DNA of 58,385 bases from Chrysochromulina tobinii (lineage: Eukaryota > Haptophyta > Prymnesiales > Chrysochromulinaceae). The DNA is taken from positions 1 to 58,385 of the forward strand of contig JWZX01003227.1 in the NCBI GenBank assembly GCA_001275005.1, written 5' to 3'. Positions 1 to 11,023 of this stretch are shown piece after piece. The stretch's first letter is position 1, and the number at the start of each line of letters is the position of its first letter. The position numbers were made by a program, and so were the translations under genes. The notes under the pieces are model-generated. The model was not told where the DNA came from. It did not search any database and worked only from the letters and a program-made list of their open reading frames with translations.

Positions 1-41
<41 letters not shown>

Positions 42-1518
42 TGCTGCCGCCGCCGCCGCCGCGCCCCCAGCATCCTCGTCAACATTCGGCGCTGTTGCGG
101 GGGCCTCCTGGAGCTGTTCGAGGCGGGCATGCAACTCGCGGCGTTCGCGCTGGTAACCGACGAGCTCCTCGTGCAGCAAGCTCTCGTGCTGCGCTGCGCG
201 CTGCACCTCGGCGCGCATCTCTCCGGCCGTTGCGCGCGCCAGCTGCAGCTTCACCTGACGAAACTCGAGCGCACGGAGTCATCAGGGCTCATCAGGGCTC
301 ATCAGGGCTCATCAGAGGTCATCAAAGGTCATCAGTGGCACTCGCCTCGAGTTTCGTCGCACTCCGCTGCAATTCGGCGAGCGACGCCTGGTTCTGCGAG
401 GATTGCGCAAGGAGATCCAGGATCTCAGAGTCTGGAGACAGCTCGACGCCGTCCTCGGCGCCGTCTGCAGATGCGACAACCTCCTTCGCAGCCAACCGCT
501 CGAGCTCGAGGCGCAGCTGCGCCACCGTGCGCCTCAGCTCGTCGAGCGCGTCGGTACAGTCGGCATCGCCGTCATGCTCGCCACCGGCGAGCGCGCCAAG
601 CTGAACCTCGACCCCCGCAAGCTCGCCCCGCATCGCGTCGCTCTCGATGCGCCGCAGCTTACGCAGCCGCTCCTGGAAGCTGCACAGCGTCGCGACTGTC
701 GACGACTCGAGCTCATCCAGCGCGCTCAGCACAGTCGCAGGGCCCGCGCATGCCGACGACTCGTCCGCCACGGCCGCCTCGACACCCATTTCAGCGAGCT
801 CCTCAGCGGTTGGCACGCGCTCAGGCACGCGCTCTAACAGCCCTCGGGCTTTCAGCCCTCGTGCTAACAGCCCTCGTGCGCGCTCAGCCACCTCCCCTTC
901 AGCGGCGGCCCTGGCTGTTTGCGCCATCTCCGCCTGCGCCTCCGGTGGCGGATCGTTCCTCTCGGCGCGCAGCAGCACCTGTTCGCGGTCCAGGTCGATG
1001 GCATCGCGGTCCTGCGCGCGCCGTCGCTCGAGCCATCGCAACACTTCGAGCAGCTCCATCGTGAAGCTCGATGAGCGCACGGAGAGCGACGCAAACTGCT
1101 CGGCGATCGAGTCGTCGGGCGAGAGTGCATTGAGCGGCGGCGGCTGGATCATCGCAGAGACAGGCAATCCCTTCGCCCTAGCCGCCTTAGCCGCCTCGGC
1201 CTCTGCAAACTCGACTGCAGAGGACCGGCGATACGTGTTGTGCAGCACAGCCGCGGTGCGCTCAATATTCTGCGCCGAACGGTCGAGCATCGTGTGCGAG
1301 AAGTTCTGCTGCTCGAGCATGCGCTCGAGTTGCTCGAGTCCGCGGTCGCCCAGCCCGGCCTCCTCGACAGCGGCACCGCTTCCACGGCTCAAGGCGTCGA
1401 GCTCCTCCTTGAGAGCAAGCAGCAGCTCGTGCAGCACCTGTTTGTCCACACCGAACACCGACTCGTCCCACATCGTCGGCACGAGCGGATCGAAGCGCGC
1501 GAGTGGATTATCGACCAT
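1..1518 (-). CDS. Coiled-coil protein, two exons visible, 3' end off the left edge
   Basis: Family not recognised. The first exon runs from ATG 1518 (context AAGATGG) down to 346 and the second from 254 to the window edge, so the C-terminus is missing. In-frame sequence further upstream, to about 1683, has no ATG. The protein is highly charged, with long Glu/Arg/Leu heptad-like stretches in both exons, which suggests an elongated coiled coil. The last visible codons form a poly-alanine run coded by a GCC/GCG tract at 1-60. Joining GAG at 346 to GTG at 254 keeps the coiled-coil frame and needs a GC donor (GCGAGT) with an AG acceptor; other splice choices break the frame. A structural, cytoskeletal or vesicle-tethering role is possible but not shown. 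Confidence 0.7.
255..345 (-). other. GC-AG intron made of 10-bp repeats
   Basis: This 91-nt intron of the coiled-coil gene has donor GCGAGT and acceptor TCGTCAG. Its body is about six tandem 10-bp units resembling CCTGATGAGC and TCTGATGACC. A 13-bp inverted repeat (GACGAAACTCGAG in the exon end, its exact complement just inside the 3' splice site) could pair the two intron ends. Confidence 0.65.
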
Positions 1519-2051
1519 CTTGCCACCTACTGCGAGGCTCACAGCCCCGGAGGCGGAGGGGCGGGGGAGGAGTTCACCCTGTGCCTGCCCACAAGGGACA
1601 AGTTTCTGTAACGTTTCATCAACAGCGACATCGACACAGCACGCGCACCAACAGGCGCCGGACACCCGTATGCACACGTGCACACCGCGTAACTACTCGT
1701 CAGTACAATGTTCTCCGATACCGGTGTATACACCGGTCACCGCAAGCAATCGACCACTGACTGACACACACACACTGATCAACACACATCACGACATCAG
1801 TTACACCCCGCGTAGCCCGACTCATGCACGACACGAGCGATCGCGCACGCTTCCGCGGGAACCGAACAAAGCGCAGCCGCTCACGCGATCGAGGCTCGCA
1901 GGTGCTCCCCAAACCAGCTGGTTGAGCCCACCTGCTGGGTGCAAGGTGCAAGGTGCAAGGTGCAACGTTATGGTGGGAACGTGTGGTGCCGGTAGCAGTC
2001 CGCCATGGAGTGGCGAGAGTCCATCACGGGGAGCGCTGTGGCGAGCGCGGG
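1519..2051. other. Intergenic region with 18-bp palindrome and TTGCACC repeats
   Basis: This is the 5' side of the coiled-coil gene and the 3' side of the Orai-like gene. A perfect 18-bp palindrome, ACCGGTGTATACACCGGT, lies at 1720-1737, about 200 bp upstream of the coiled-coil ATG. A short four-copy array of GGTGCAA (7 bp) lies near 1939-1966. No gene was recognised here. Confidence 0.6.
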
Positions 2052-2699
2052 TCACAGCACCGCCGACTTCGGATCGGCCTTCATCTCCTCCTCGTCAAAA
2101 TCCTCCTCATCGATTTCGTCCGTCTTGGGTAGCGCCTTCAGCATGTCGCCAAAGCGAACCACCTCGCCCGCCTGCAGCTCAAACTTTTTGAAGATGCGGA
2201 GCGCATTCGAGAGGAGTGCGTAGCACGTGCCCATGAGCATCACGGTGGCGACCAGTGCAACCTCCCGCTGCATCAGGAGCCATGTCGAGCAGGCCACTGA
2301 GGTGAGCTGTGCGAGGAGCCCCACGCCGAAGACGTTGAAGATGAGTAGCCGCTCCTTGTTCATGCCCTCAACCACCTTCGACATCGAGCCATCTTTGCCA
2401 CGCAGTGCCTTGCCGGAGCCCCACACGGAGACAAAGGTGATGATGGAGACGGCAAACATGTTGCAGCAGATGCTGATTGTCGAGAAAATATGCAACAAGC
2501 CCTTGGCCAGAGGGTTGAAGTGGATCCCATGCAGATGCACCGACATCTCGAGGAAGGCCATCGAGAAACCGCACATCAGTGCAGCCTGCGTGGCCACAGC
2601 GCCGAAGTTCTCGTTGAACAGATTGAGCTCCTTTTCGCGTAGCTCAATCGTGCGCTGCTTGATAGAGCTCCGCAACAGGAGCTTGTCGGCGGCGAGCAT
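2052..2699 (-). CDS. Orai-like (CRAC-type) calcium channel protein
   Basis: This 215-residue protein has four predicted membrane spans in the Orai arrangement, a charged N-terminus rich in Lys/Arg, and an acidic C-terminal tail (many Asp/Glu in the last 25 residues). The first span contains CGFSMAFLEM, close to the Orai TM1 pattern in which a glutamate forms the selectivity filter; here the Glu sits one position off my by-eye alignment. The loop SGKALRGKDGSM followed by a conserved amphipathic stretch resembles protist Orai homologues as I remember them. The start is the ATG at 2699; the frame stays open upstream but only GTG is available. Orai forms a store-operated calcium channel in the plasma membrane of animals; its function in algae is inference. 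An unrelated four-span protein remains possible. Confidence 0.68.
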   Translation of the reverse strand: MLAADKLLLRSSIKQRTIELREKELNLFNENFGAVATQAALMCGFSMAFLEMSVHLHGIHFNPLAKGLLHIFSTISICCNMFAVSIITFVSVWGSGKALRGKDGSMSKVVEGMNKERLLIFNVFGVGLLAQLTSVACSTWLLMQREVALVATVMLMGTCYALLSNALRIFKKFELQAGEVVRFGDMLKALPKTDEIDEEDFDEEEMKADPKSAVL

Positions 2700-2873
2700 T
2701 TCAACGCCGCGGCGCCGAGGCTTGCTCCGAGAGTCGCTGTGAGCTAGCGAGCGAGCGAGCGAGCTAGGCCGCTGCACAGAGAGGTTCGCGGTTCGGCCGC
2801 GGCGCGCCCGCGACAGCGCTTCGGCACGTAAGAAAACCGACTACTCCTGCATGGTCAAACACTGACCAAGAAA

Positions 2874-4694
<1,821 letters not shown>

Positions 4695-4710
4695 TCACAC
4701 ACGCCGGTGT

Positions 4711-4730
4711 GAATTATAAACATTGGCTGT
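4711..4730 (-). promoter_or_regulatory. CCAAT plus TATA-like core promoter of DDX41, duplicated elsewhere
   Basis: On the minus strand the sequence reads ACAGCCAATGTTTATAATTC, 26-45 bp upstream of the DDX41 ATG and pointing towards it. It combines a CCAAT box and a TATA-like TTTATAAT. The same 20 bases occur exactly at 23275-23294 on the plus strand. TTCACAC/TGTGAA motifs flank it. Confidence 0.5.
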
Positions 4731-4873
4731 GAATGGACCTTTACCCCCACCACCCTCAGACGTCACAGAAACACCGACATGATTTATGTACATGGAAGAC
4801 AGACCCTGCTCTCTCCATGGCGAATGGCCCTCACTGTCAGCACCCCGACTCAGTCCTTGGGGGTCCGCGCGGA

Positions 4874-7800
4874 TTACAACTCACTCCTAATCGCCTCGAG
4901 CGCGCGCCGATGCTGGAGCAACTCCTGCTCGTCGACGCCCCATTCCGCCTCGGCCATGGCCGTGAGCGCGCGAAAGACACGCTGGGCGACTGGCACCCGC
5001 TCGAGAGCACTCGAGGCCGGCATGCGGTTCGCTGGCGCGCCGCACGCGTCCGGCTCCGTGGCAGGCGCGCCCGCGCCGAAGAGGCTGCTGCCCCCCCCCG
5101 AGGTGAGGCTGCCCGTGATCCCATCGAAGACCGAGGGCGCGTTGGTCGACATTGAAAGAGAGAGCTCGCCATAGTCGTGGTAGAGGTAGACTGAGGCGTT
5201 GCCCGCGCCGCCCACGTGCCCGCTCTTCTTCTTGGTGACCTGGTTGTCGATGACGATGCCCGTGTGCCCGATGCCGCCAGGCTCCGTCCTGACCTCGTAG
5301 TTGCCGTCGAGGGCGCCGCCGGTGAAGAGCGCCTTGACGTCGCCTGCCATCGACTGGAGCGAGATGTTGTACTGTGCACCCGGCGTCAAGCTAGTGGAGA
5401 TGAGCCCGTTGAGTTGGACGTCGCCGTAGGTGGAGAACAAGTTGACCACGGGGGTGGGCGCATTGGGTCCTACTTGCGTGCCGTTGATGTTGGTCGTTGG
5501 CTTTTGCGAGGTGAGCACGTACTCGTCGAGGACCAGCGCACCCGACACGGAGGTCGCCGTGATGTTGGAGCCGATCGCGAGCAGCGCGGTCATGCTCGCG
5601 TCGTTCGCGCTGAGCAGAATGCCGTACGTTTCAGGGGGCTGGCACGCACAGAAGATCGTGGGCAGCGCTGCCGAGAGTGGCAGGTCGACCCAGCTCAGCT
5701 GCGACAGCAGGCTGACCGGCTTGCACACGGCGCAGTCGAGGACGGCCACATTGTTCAAGTTCGCCGCCGAGCCCTTTTTGGTATCCTCGGTGAAGGTCAT
5801 CTGCATCGAGCCGACAAAGCGTGCTCCACTAAAGGCCATGATGCCTTTGGCGGCGACCATGGGCGCCGACGCCGAGATGACGGTGCCGTTCATCAGGATG
5901 GCGCCGTCAAAGTCGCCGTTGGCGGTGAGGCTGAGAGCTCCGAGCACGAGGCCGAACGGTGGGGCTACCTTTGTGGGATCGCACGGCGGGTTGTTATAAA
6001 TGCAGGGGCGCTCACCCATCGGAACGCCCATGCCCGCACAGGCCGAGCCACCCACCCACTGACCGAGAAGCTGGACGAAGATGCAGGGCTGCGCGATGAA
6101 CGCATCGGTCACGGTGATGGAGGCGGCGCTCGCGGTGACGCCCGCGCCGCCAAAGATGTCGGTGAGGATGGTCGCGCCTACATTTGAAGCCACGTCGACA
6201 GCGCCGACCGCGAGCACCTGCTCGAGGACCACGTCTCCGTTGGCCTGCACGTTCAGGTTGTTCACACCGAAGCGGCCGAGTAAGTCCGAAATATCCCCCG
6301 GGTTCAAGGGGGTCGGCGTCGAGTCTAACGGCGCGATGCGTACGGCGCCGCCGTTCGGGCTTGCGATGTTGAGATCGATGAACGCGTGCTGGAACATGTT
6401 GTTTGTCGCCCCGACGCCGGAGACGACGAGTGGCGTCGTGTACGGCGCGGCGAGCAGCTGGCTGATATTGGCGTTGACGGCCGCGTTGGGCAGCACGATC
6501 GTCAGGTTCGCAGAGGCATGGCAGCGGCATGGGAACCACAGCCAATACCAGGAGCACTGCTCGTTGCAGCTGCCGGGCGGCGACGCCGTGATGTTGAGCT
6601 GCGCCGAGTTGCATGCGTTGCCCGAGCTCTGCGCGCCGCTCACGCGGCTCTGGCAGCTGACCGTCGGGGGGGTGTAGCACACGCCGCCGCTCGGCCAGGC
6701 AGAGGAGGAACTGGAACCAATGGAGGTGCAGCTCGTCGCTGAGAGCACCACGTCCTCGGTGAGCGTGTGCGACGTGTCGACGGTCAGGTAGACCTGTACC
6801 TCCGCGACGCTCCCATGGCTGAACAACACCTGCGTCGTGCCGTGGTGGAAGTTGTTCACTATGTTGAGGATGGTCGCGTCGTTTGCGAAGTAGCTGGGGT
6901 TTTGTGGGTAGAGCGAGTAGTTGAGGGAGAAGGGCACCGAAAGCTGGAGCGACTGGCGCGCCGACGTTTTGAAGGGCACCGCCGCCCCGGCCACACTGTC
7001 GAAGTACACCATGCCCGCCACGTACGCGATGACCAAGGCGAGGCCGGCGAACAGGAAGCGGAGCGAGCATGGGAGTCGTGGCACGCTCGAGGAGAACCAT
7101 GTGGGGAAGAGCTCTGCGTTATGGAGCAGCACCTGCCCCACGCCGTCGTTATCGACGTTCGAGAGGACGGACTCCTGATGCTGCAGCCGGTCGGCTGAGC
7201 CGGCGGCCGCCCCACCGCGCACGCGGGTCTGGTACTTGTCGAGGCTGTCATATTGATCTGAGCCGGGCGGTGTCACACGATCTTCCAAGACCCGAGGGAG
7301 GCTCGGCGCCGCGAAGCCGGGAGGCGCAGAGCAGGTGCGACCGAGCGTAGAGTGCGGCGCCTCCGAGTCCTCAACACCGAGGAGCAGTTCGCGCGTGAGC
7401 CGCTTGGGCGAGGCCGAGTACCACCACGATTTGCTCCGGCCGAGCCCACTGGCGCCGTCCAGGTCTTCGATGGAGGGCACGTCAGCGACTCGGTTGGCGC
7501 CGGCTCTCGTGCCCAACAGCTCGCCCAGCGTGGCGTAACGCGTGTACAGCGAGAGGCTGAGCATCACGAGCAGTTGCAGCAGTGCGGCCGAGCCGAGCGT
7601 CGCGAGCACCCCAAGCGAGGTTTCGGCCGACGAGCGGAACAAGTCGCGCCGGTGACCCGAGCTCAGAAAGGCAGCGTCGGGCAGAGCGAGGTTGATTGTG
7701 TCCCAATTATTGTCGATCGAGGCGAGGACGCCCGAGCCGGCCACGCCGAGCGTGATGGTGCTCCCTAGGCAGAACGCCGCCGTGAGGGCAATGTAGACGA

Positions 7801-9343
7801 GGTACACCGCAAACTTGACCGACGACTCGATTGGGTCCCGGCCAGGGGCAAGGACGAGCCGCACGAAGGGGAGGAGTGCGAGGAGCAGTGCCACGAGCAT
7901 CAGGATCTTGGCGCCATTACAACCGATGGGCGAGGCGTAGCAAGCGGACTGGCCCAGAGTGAGTACGCCCCCGATGGTGACGATCCCAAGCCAGAACGTG
8001 GTGAAGTGCGCCGCGAAGGGGGTGAGCGCGAGCACGCCGCGCCGCGAGAGCATGATGAGTACATTGTACAGCGTGAGCGCCTGCAGGCAGGCGAGCGCGA
8101 TGAGCACGATCGACAGGCGGCTCATATTGTTGGCGGTGGCCGTCGCGGTGCCACCCGGTTCGGAGAATGGAATAGCGCGCGTCTTGACCCATGCCCAGTT
8201 CTGCAGGATGAACTCCATGGCGGAGGGCACCGCCGACAGCGTGACCGCACCGAGCGTGCCCGAAGTGAAAGTGGTTACGCCGAGCAGCGTGATGTAGACC
8301 CCGAGCAGAAGCCCCGGGCGCATCGTCTTAGCCGCATGCGACTCGTCGCGTTGGTGGTAGCGCGAGAGCACGATGCCTAGGAACCAGATGAGCAACGAGC
8401 ACACCACGACATGGAGCGTGCCGAACCAGATGGAGTTGGGCAGCCCGCCATAGGCGAAATACCACGTCCAGACACCGAAGCCGAGCGCGACGAAGGCGAC
8501 GATCACGAGGGAGACCTGGAACCAGCCGAAGAAGCCGGCGGCGAGGCGCGCGTCCTCGTCGTCCGCCTCGCGGCGCAACCGCGCGCGCTCTGCGGGCGAA
8601 CGGCTCGTCACGTCATCGGCGAGCGAGCACCACAGGACGAAGGAGCCCGCGGACACGAGCCACGCCTCGACTGTGCCCCATGCTGTGCGCGCGGCGATGT
8701 AGTTCCAGCCCTGCGTGCACATCGCGTTCGAGCCCTGCGCCGCGTACACGATCGAGAGCGTCACGAGGGCAAGCGCGGACCAGAACACTGTCCACACGAA
8801 AGTCACCGAGACCACCGTGCTCAGCCTCGGATAGACGCTTGTGCCGCGCCGTGGGAAGAGCATGAACAGCGGGCCGACGCGCAACGCTGTCGACGGCACG
8901 TGCGGCAGAAAGCCGCGCTGCACTTCGCCCATTCTCTTCATCGAGATGAGGCACGAGATCAACGCGGTGAAAAACGCGTCAAAGGGCAGCGACTGCGCAA
9001 TGGAGGTGGGCGCACCCGAGTAGCCCGCCGGATGTGCCCAGTTGAAGAGGCAGATCTGAACGGGCTCGTGGTCGGCCCAATTTGTGAGCACGCCCCAACC
9101 GATGATAATGTGTGCGCCTACGGAGATGGCAGTGGTCAGTGCGAGCTGCAAAAGGCACGCCGATGAGCTCAGCGCGGTGCGCAGCTGCCCGAGGCTGTCC
9201 TCGAGATGCACTTCTCCGAGGGCCGACGGCTGCGTGCGAAAGGAGCCGGGCAAATTTTGCGATGAGAGCAACTGCTGGGCCTGTTCGCGGCTCAGGGTAC
9301 TCGAATGGCCGTTCGAGCTGAGAGGAGGGCTTGCGGCTGCCAT
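4874..9343 (-). CDS. Large multi-pass membrane protein with long beta-rich C-terminal domain
   Basis: Family not recognised. This is a single 1,489-residue exon from ATG 9343. After a short Ser/Gln-rich N-terminus come about twelve hydrophobic segments up to residue ~600, several unusually rich in Trp and Phe. A soluble Ser-rich linker (~620-730) follows, then one more span (LRFLFAGLALVIAYVAGMVY) near residue 750. The remaining ~730 residues are soluble, rich in Asn, Thr, Ala, Val and Gly, with paired cysteines (for example CNEQCSWYWLWFPCRC) and repeated hydrophobic/Asn patterns suggesting a secreted or lumenal beta-helix or adhesin-like domain. A role at the cell surface or in an endomembrane fits the layout, but no reaction can be assigned. 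It shares a 211-bp divergent upstream region with the hydrolase gene. Confidence 0.85.
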   Translation of the reverse strand: MAAASPPLSSNGHSSTLSREQAQQLLSSQNLPGSFRTQPSALGEVHLEDSLGQLRTALSSSACLLQLALTTAISVGAHIIIGWGVLTNWADHEPVQICLFNWAHPAGYSGAPTSIAQSLPFDAFFTALISCLISMKRMGEVQRGFLPHVPSTALRVGPLFMLFPRRGTSVYPRLSTVVSVTFVWTVFWSALALVTLSIVYAAQGSNAMCTQGWNYIAARTAWGTVEAWLVSAGSFVLWCSLADDVTSRSPAERARLRREADDEDARLAAGFFGWFQVSLVIVAFVALGFGVWTWYFAYGGLPNSIWFGTLHVVVCSLLIWFLGIVLSRYHQRDESHAAKTMRPGLLLGVYITLLGVTTFTSGTLGAVTLSAVPSAMEFILQNWAWVKTRAIPFSEPGGTATATANNMSRLSIVLIALACLQALTLYNVLIMLSRRGVLALTPFAAHFTTFWLGIVTIGGVLTLGQSACYASPIGCNGAKILMLVALLLALLPFVRLVLAPGRDPIESSVKFAVYLVYIALTAAFCLGSTITLGVAGSGVLASIDNNWDTINLALPDAAFLSSGHRRDLFRSSAETSLGVLATLGSAALLQLLVMLSLSLYTRYATLGELLGTRAGANRVADVPSIEDLDGASGLGRSKSWWYSASPKRLTRELLLGVEDSEAPHSTLGRTCSAPPGFAAPSLPRVLEDRVTPPGSDQYDSLDKYQTRVRGGAAAGSADRLQHQESVLSNVDNDGVGQVLLHNAELFPTWFSSSVPRLPCSLRFLFAGLALVIAYVAGMVYFDSVAGAAVPFKTSARQSLQLSVPFSLNYSLYPQNPSYFANDATILNIVNNFHHGTTQVLFSHGSVAEVQVYLTVDTSHTLTEDVVLSATSCTSIGSSSSSAWPSGGVCYTPPTVSCQSRVSGAQSSGNACNSAQLNITASPPGSCNEQCSWYWLWFPCRCHASANLTIVLPNAAVNANISQLLAAPYTTPLVVSGVGATNNMFQHAFIDLNIASPNGGAVRIAPLDSTPTPLNPGDISDLLGRFGVNNLNVQANGDVVLEQVLAVGAVDVASNVGATILTDIFGGAGVTASAASITVTDAFIAQPCIFVQLLGQWVGGSACAGMGVPMGERPCIYNNPPCDPTKVAPPFGLVLGALSLTANGDFDGAILMNGTVISASAPMVAAKGIMAFSGARFVGSMQMTFTEDTKKGSAANLNNVAVLDCAVCKPVSLLSQLSWVDLPLSAALPTIFCACQPPETYGILLSANDASMTALLAIGSNITATSVSGALVLDEYVLTSQKPTTNINGTQVGPNAPTPVVNLFSTYGDVQLNGLISTSLTPGAQYNISLQSMAGDVKALFTGGALDGNYEVRTEPGGIGHTGIVIDNQVTKKKSGHVGGAGNASVYLYHDYGELSLSMSTNAPSVFDGITGSLTSGGGSSLFGAGAPATEPDACGAPANRMPASSALERVPVAQRVFRALTAMAEAEWGVDEQELLQHRRALEAIRSEL

Positions 9344-9554
9344 GTGGTCCGGCGACTCCGATTCTCAATCAAGACAAATAAAGTTTTGACGCGTCAAGTC
9401 AAGACATGTCAAGTCAAGTCACCGAGTGTCAAAATGGCGGACACACGTGTGTTTTCTGAGAGGGCAGTACATGTAACAGTGCCGTAGTGTTAACTCAAAC
9501 ACGGCCCGGAAAGGTCCTGAAAGGTACCATGGGTAGGGCCCCGACGTGCGAAAG
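9344..9554. promoter_or_regulatory. Divergent promoter region with GTCAA/CAAGT repeats
   Basis: This region lies between two genes read outwards. Near 9389-9421 it holds clustered GTCAA units (for example TCAAGTCAAGACATGTCAAG). A similar CAAGT array lies just upstream of the BBS10-like gene near 27963-28030. Confidence 0.4.
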
Positions 9555-10535
9555 ATGATCGTGGCCCGGCGCTTGCTGGCTGTGTCAGCCATCGGAGCCG
9601 CTTCGGCGGCTGCTTCGACGCTCCGAGCCACGAACAGTCCGAGCACCCCTGCCCGTAGTATTTCCTTGACCTCGAGCAGTCGCTCCCATCTATTGCCCAC
9701 AACTGTGCTGGTGCACGGCCTCGATTCGTCTAAGGAGACGTTTTCTGGCACGCTAGCACGACTTGTGATCGACAACTACCCGTGTGTCTCGCTCGATCTG
9801 CGCGGTCATGGCGAGAGCCCATTCGGAGAGGTGAGTGACTTCTCCGCGCCTGCACTGGCGGCTGACGTGCTTGAGGCCATTAAGGCGCACGGTATCACGC
9901 GGGCAGTCCTCGTGGGCCATTCCATGGGCGGCCGCATCGCCATGCGCGCGGCTGCGCTGGACGCAGCTAGCAGCGAGCCCGTGTTACGTGCGGTGGTCAT
10001 CGAGGACATGGATCTTATCGAGCGCTATGCGCCATCGAAGACTGTGGAGGACCGTGCGGCGCTCGAGCGCTTTGCCTCGCCAGGTGGTCGGCGATTCGCG
10101 TCTTGGGAAGAGGCTCGTGCCGCGCTGCTTCCCTGGTACGATCGGGACGAGGAGCGCATCAACTCGTGGCGCAACACGCGCGTCCGTCCTATCCCTGGAG
10201 GCACCGAGGTTCACAGCGATATCAACCCGGCAGCGCAGCGGTTGGCGAGGGAACGTGTGCTCGCATCGTCTGACGGGAGCATGGCATGGGATGAGCTCGC
10301 GGCGCATGGAGATTCGCTTCCGTTTGCTCTGCACGTGCTCTACGCGGATAAGGGGGAGCGAGGGACTGTCGTCCAAATAGAAGGTCGTGGTGGCATCAAT
10401 GACATGAAGGCGCGCTGTCCGGCGGCGCAGTTTACGTTTTTCCCGGGCGCAGGCCATTCGATACACCGGACTGACCAGGAGGCCTTCGACAAGCAGCTGC
10501 GCGAAATCATCAAGACGGCCGCACAGCGCGACTAG
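9555..10535 (+). CDS. Alpha/beta hydrolase-fold enzyme, organelle-targeted
   Basis: The 326-residue protein starts at ATG 9555; upstream in frame there is only GTG. Residues 1-40 are Ala/Arg/Ser-rich and resemble a mitochondrial or plastid targeting peptide. The fold signature follows: oxyanion loop VHGLDSS, strand 4 SLDLRGHGES, nucleophile elbow GHSMGG with the serine near residue 122, and catalytic histidine in GAGHSIHR near residue 300. The acid residue is less certain. Order and spacing fit the single-domain esterase/epoxide-hydrolase-like group (ABHD11-like in animals). The substrate cannot be read from the sequence. Confidence 0.88.
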   Translation: MIVARRLLAVSAIGAASAAASTLRATNSPSTPARSISLTSSSRSHLLPTTVLVHGLDSSKETFSGTLARLVIDNYPCVSLDLRGHGESPFGEVSDFSAPALAADVLEAIKAHGITRAVLVGHSMGGRIAMRAAALDAASSEPVLRAVVIEDMDLIERYAPSKTVEDRAALERFASPGGRRFASWEEARAALLPWYDRDEERINSWRNTRVRPIPGGTEVHSDINPAAQRLARERVLASSDGSMAWDELAAHGDSLPFALHVLYADKGERGTVVQIEGRGGINDMKARCPAAQFTFFPGAGHSIHRTDQEAFDKQLREIIKTAAQRD

Positions 10536-11023
10536 CATTTACTTCAGGCGCGCACCACAAACGTCTCAAGAGCACGTCATCTGGCGAATGTGACCCGTAC
10601 CTCGTCCGCTCCAGGGCGCGGCCCCGAACGGAGTCGCGAAACGAGCCCGCCGCCGCCCAGTTCGGCCCTACAGTCCGACCTATAGCAAAGGAGCAATCTC
10701 ATCCGATCCGCCCACTGCGCGCACTGGAGACATAAGGTCCGGACCCCGGGTGGCCGCGCTGACTCTCGGCCGTGGCGACGAAAGAAGTTAGATTAAGTTA
10801 CCGGGACCGCGGGGTGACACCTCTTGGGTCTCTAGATCGCGCTGGCATTACGATTTCGTCATCGGCCGCGTACGGCATAATCGCTCCGTACCGTGTAAGC
10901 GCCGTCCGCCGCCCCCCGGCCGCGTGCCGCACCCCGGCAATACCTTGCGATGAATTGACTTGACAGCTCAGGAGCTGCCTGCGTTTTTTTCCCGACGTCT
11001 CAGCTCGCGCCCGGCACACGGCC
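10536..11023. other. Intergenic, nothing recognised
   Basis: This region lies between two convergent genes. I see no convincing coding region, RNA gene or repeat array. Confidence 0.5.

Noticed and set aside
647-2191. Long plus-strand open frame rich in Ser/Ala/Arg
   Set aside because: It is the antisense shadow of the coiled-coil and Orai-like genes; GC-rich DNA leaves all frames open, and its composition is typical of reverse-frame translation.
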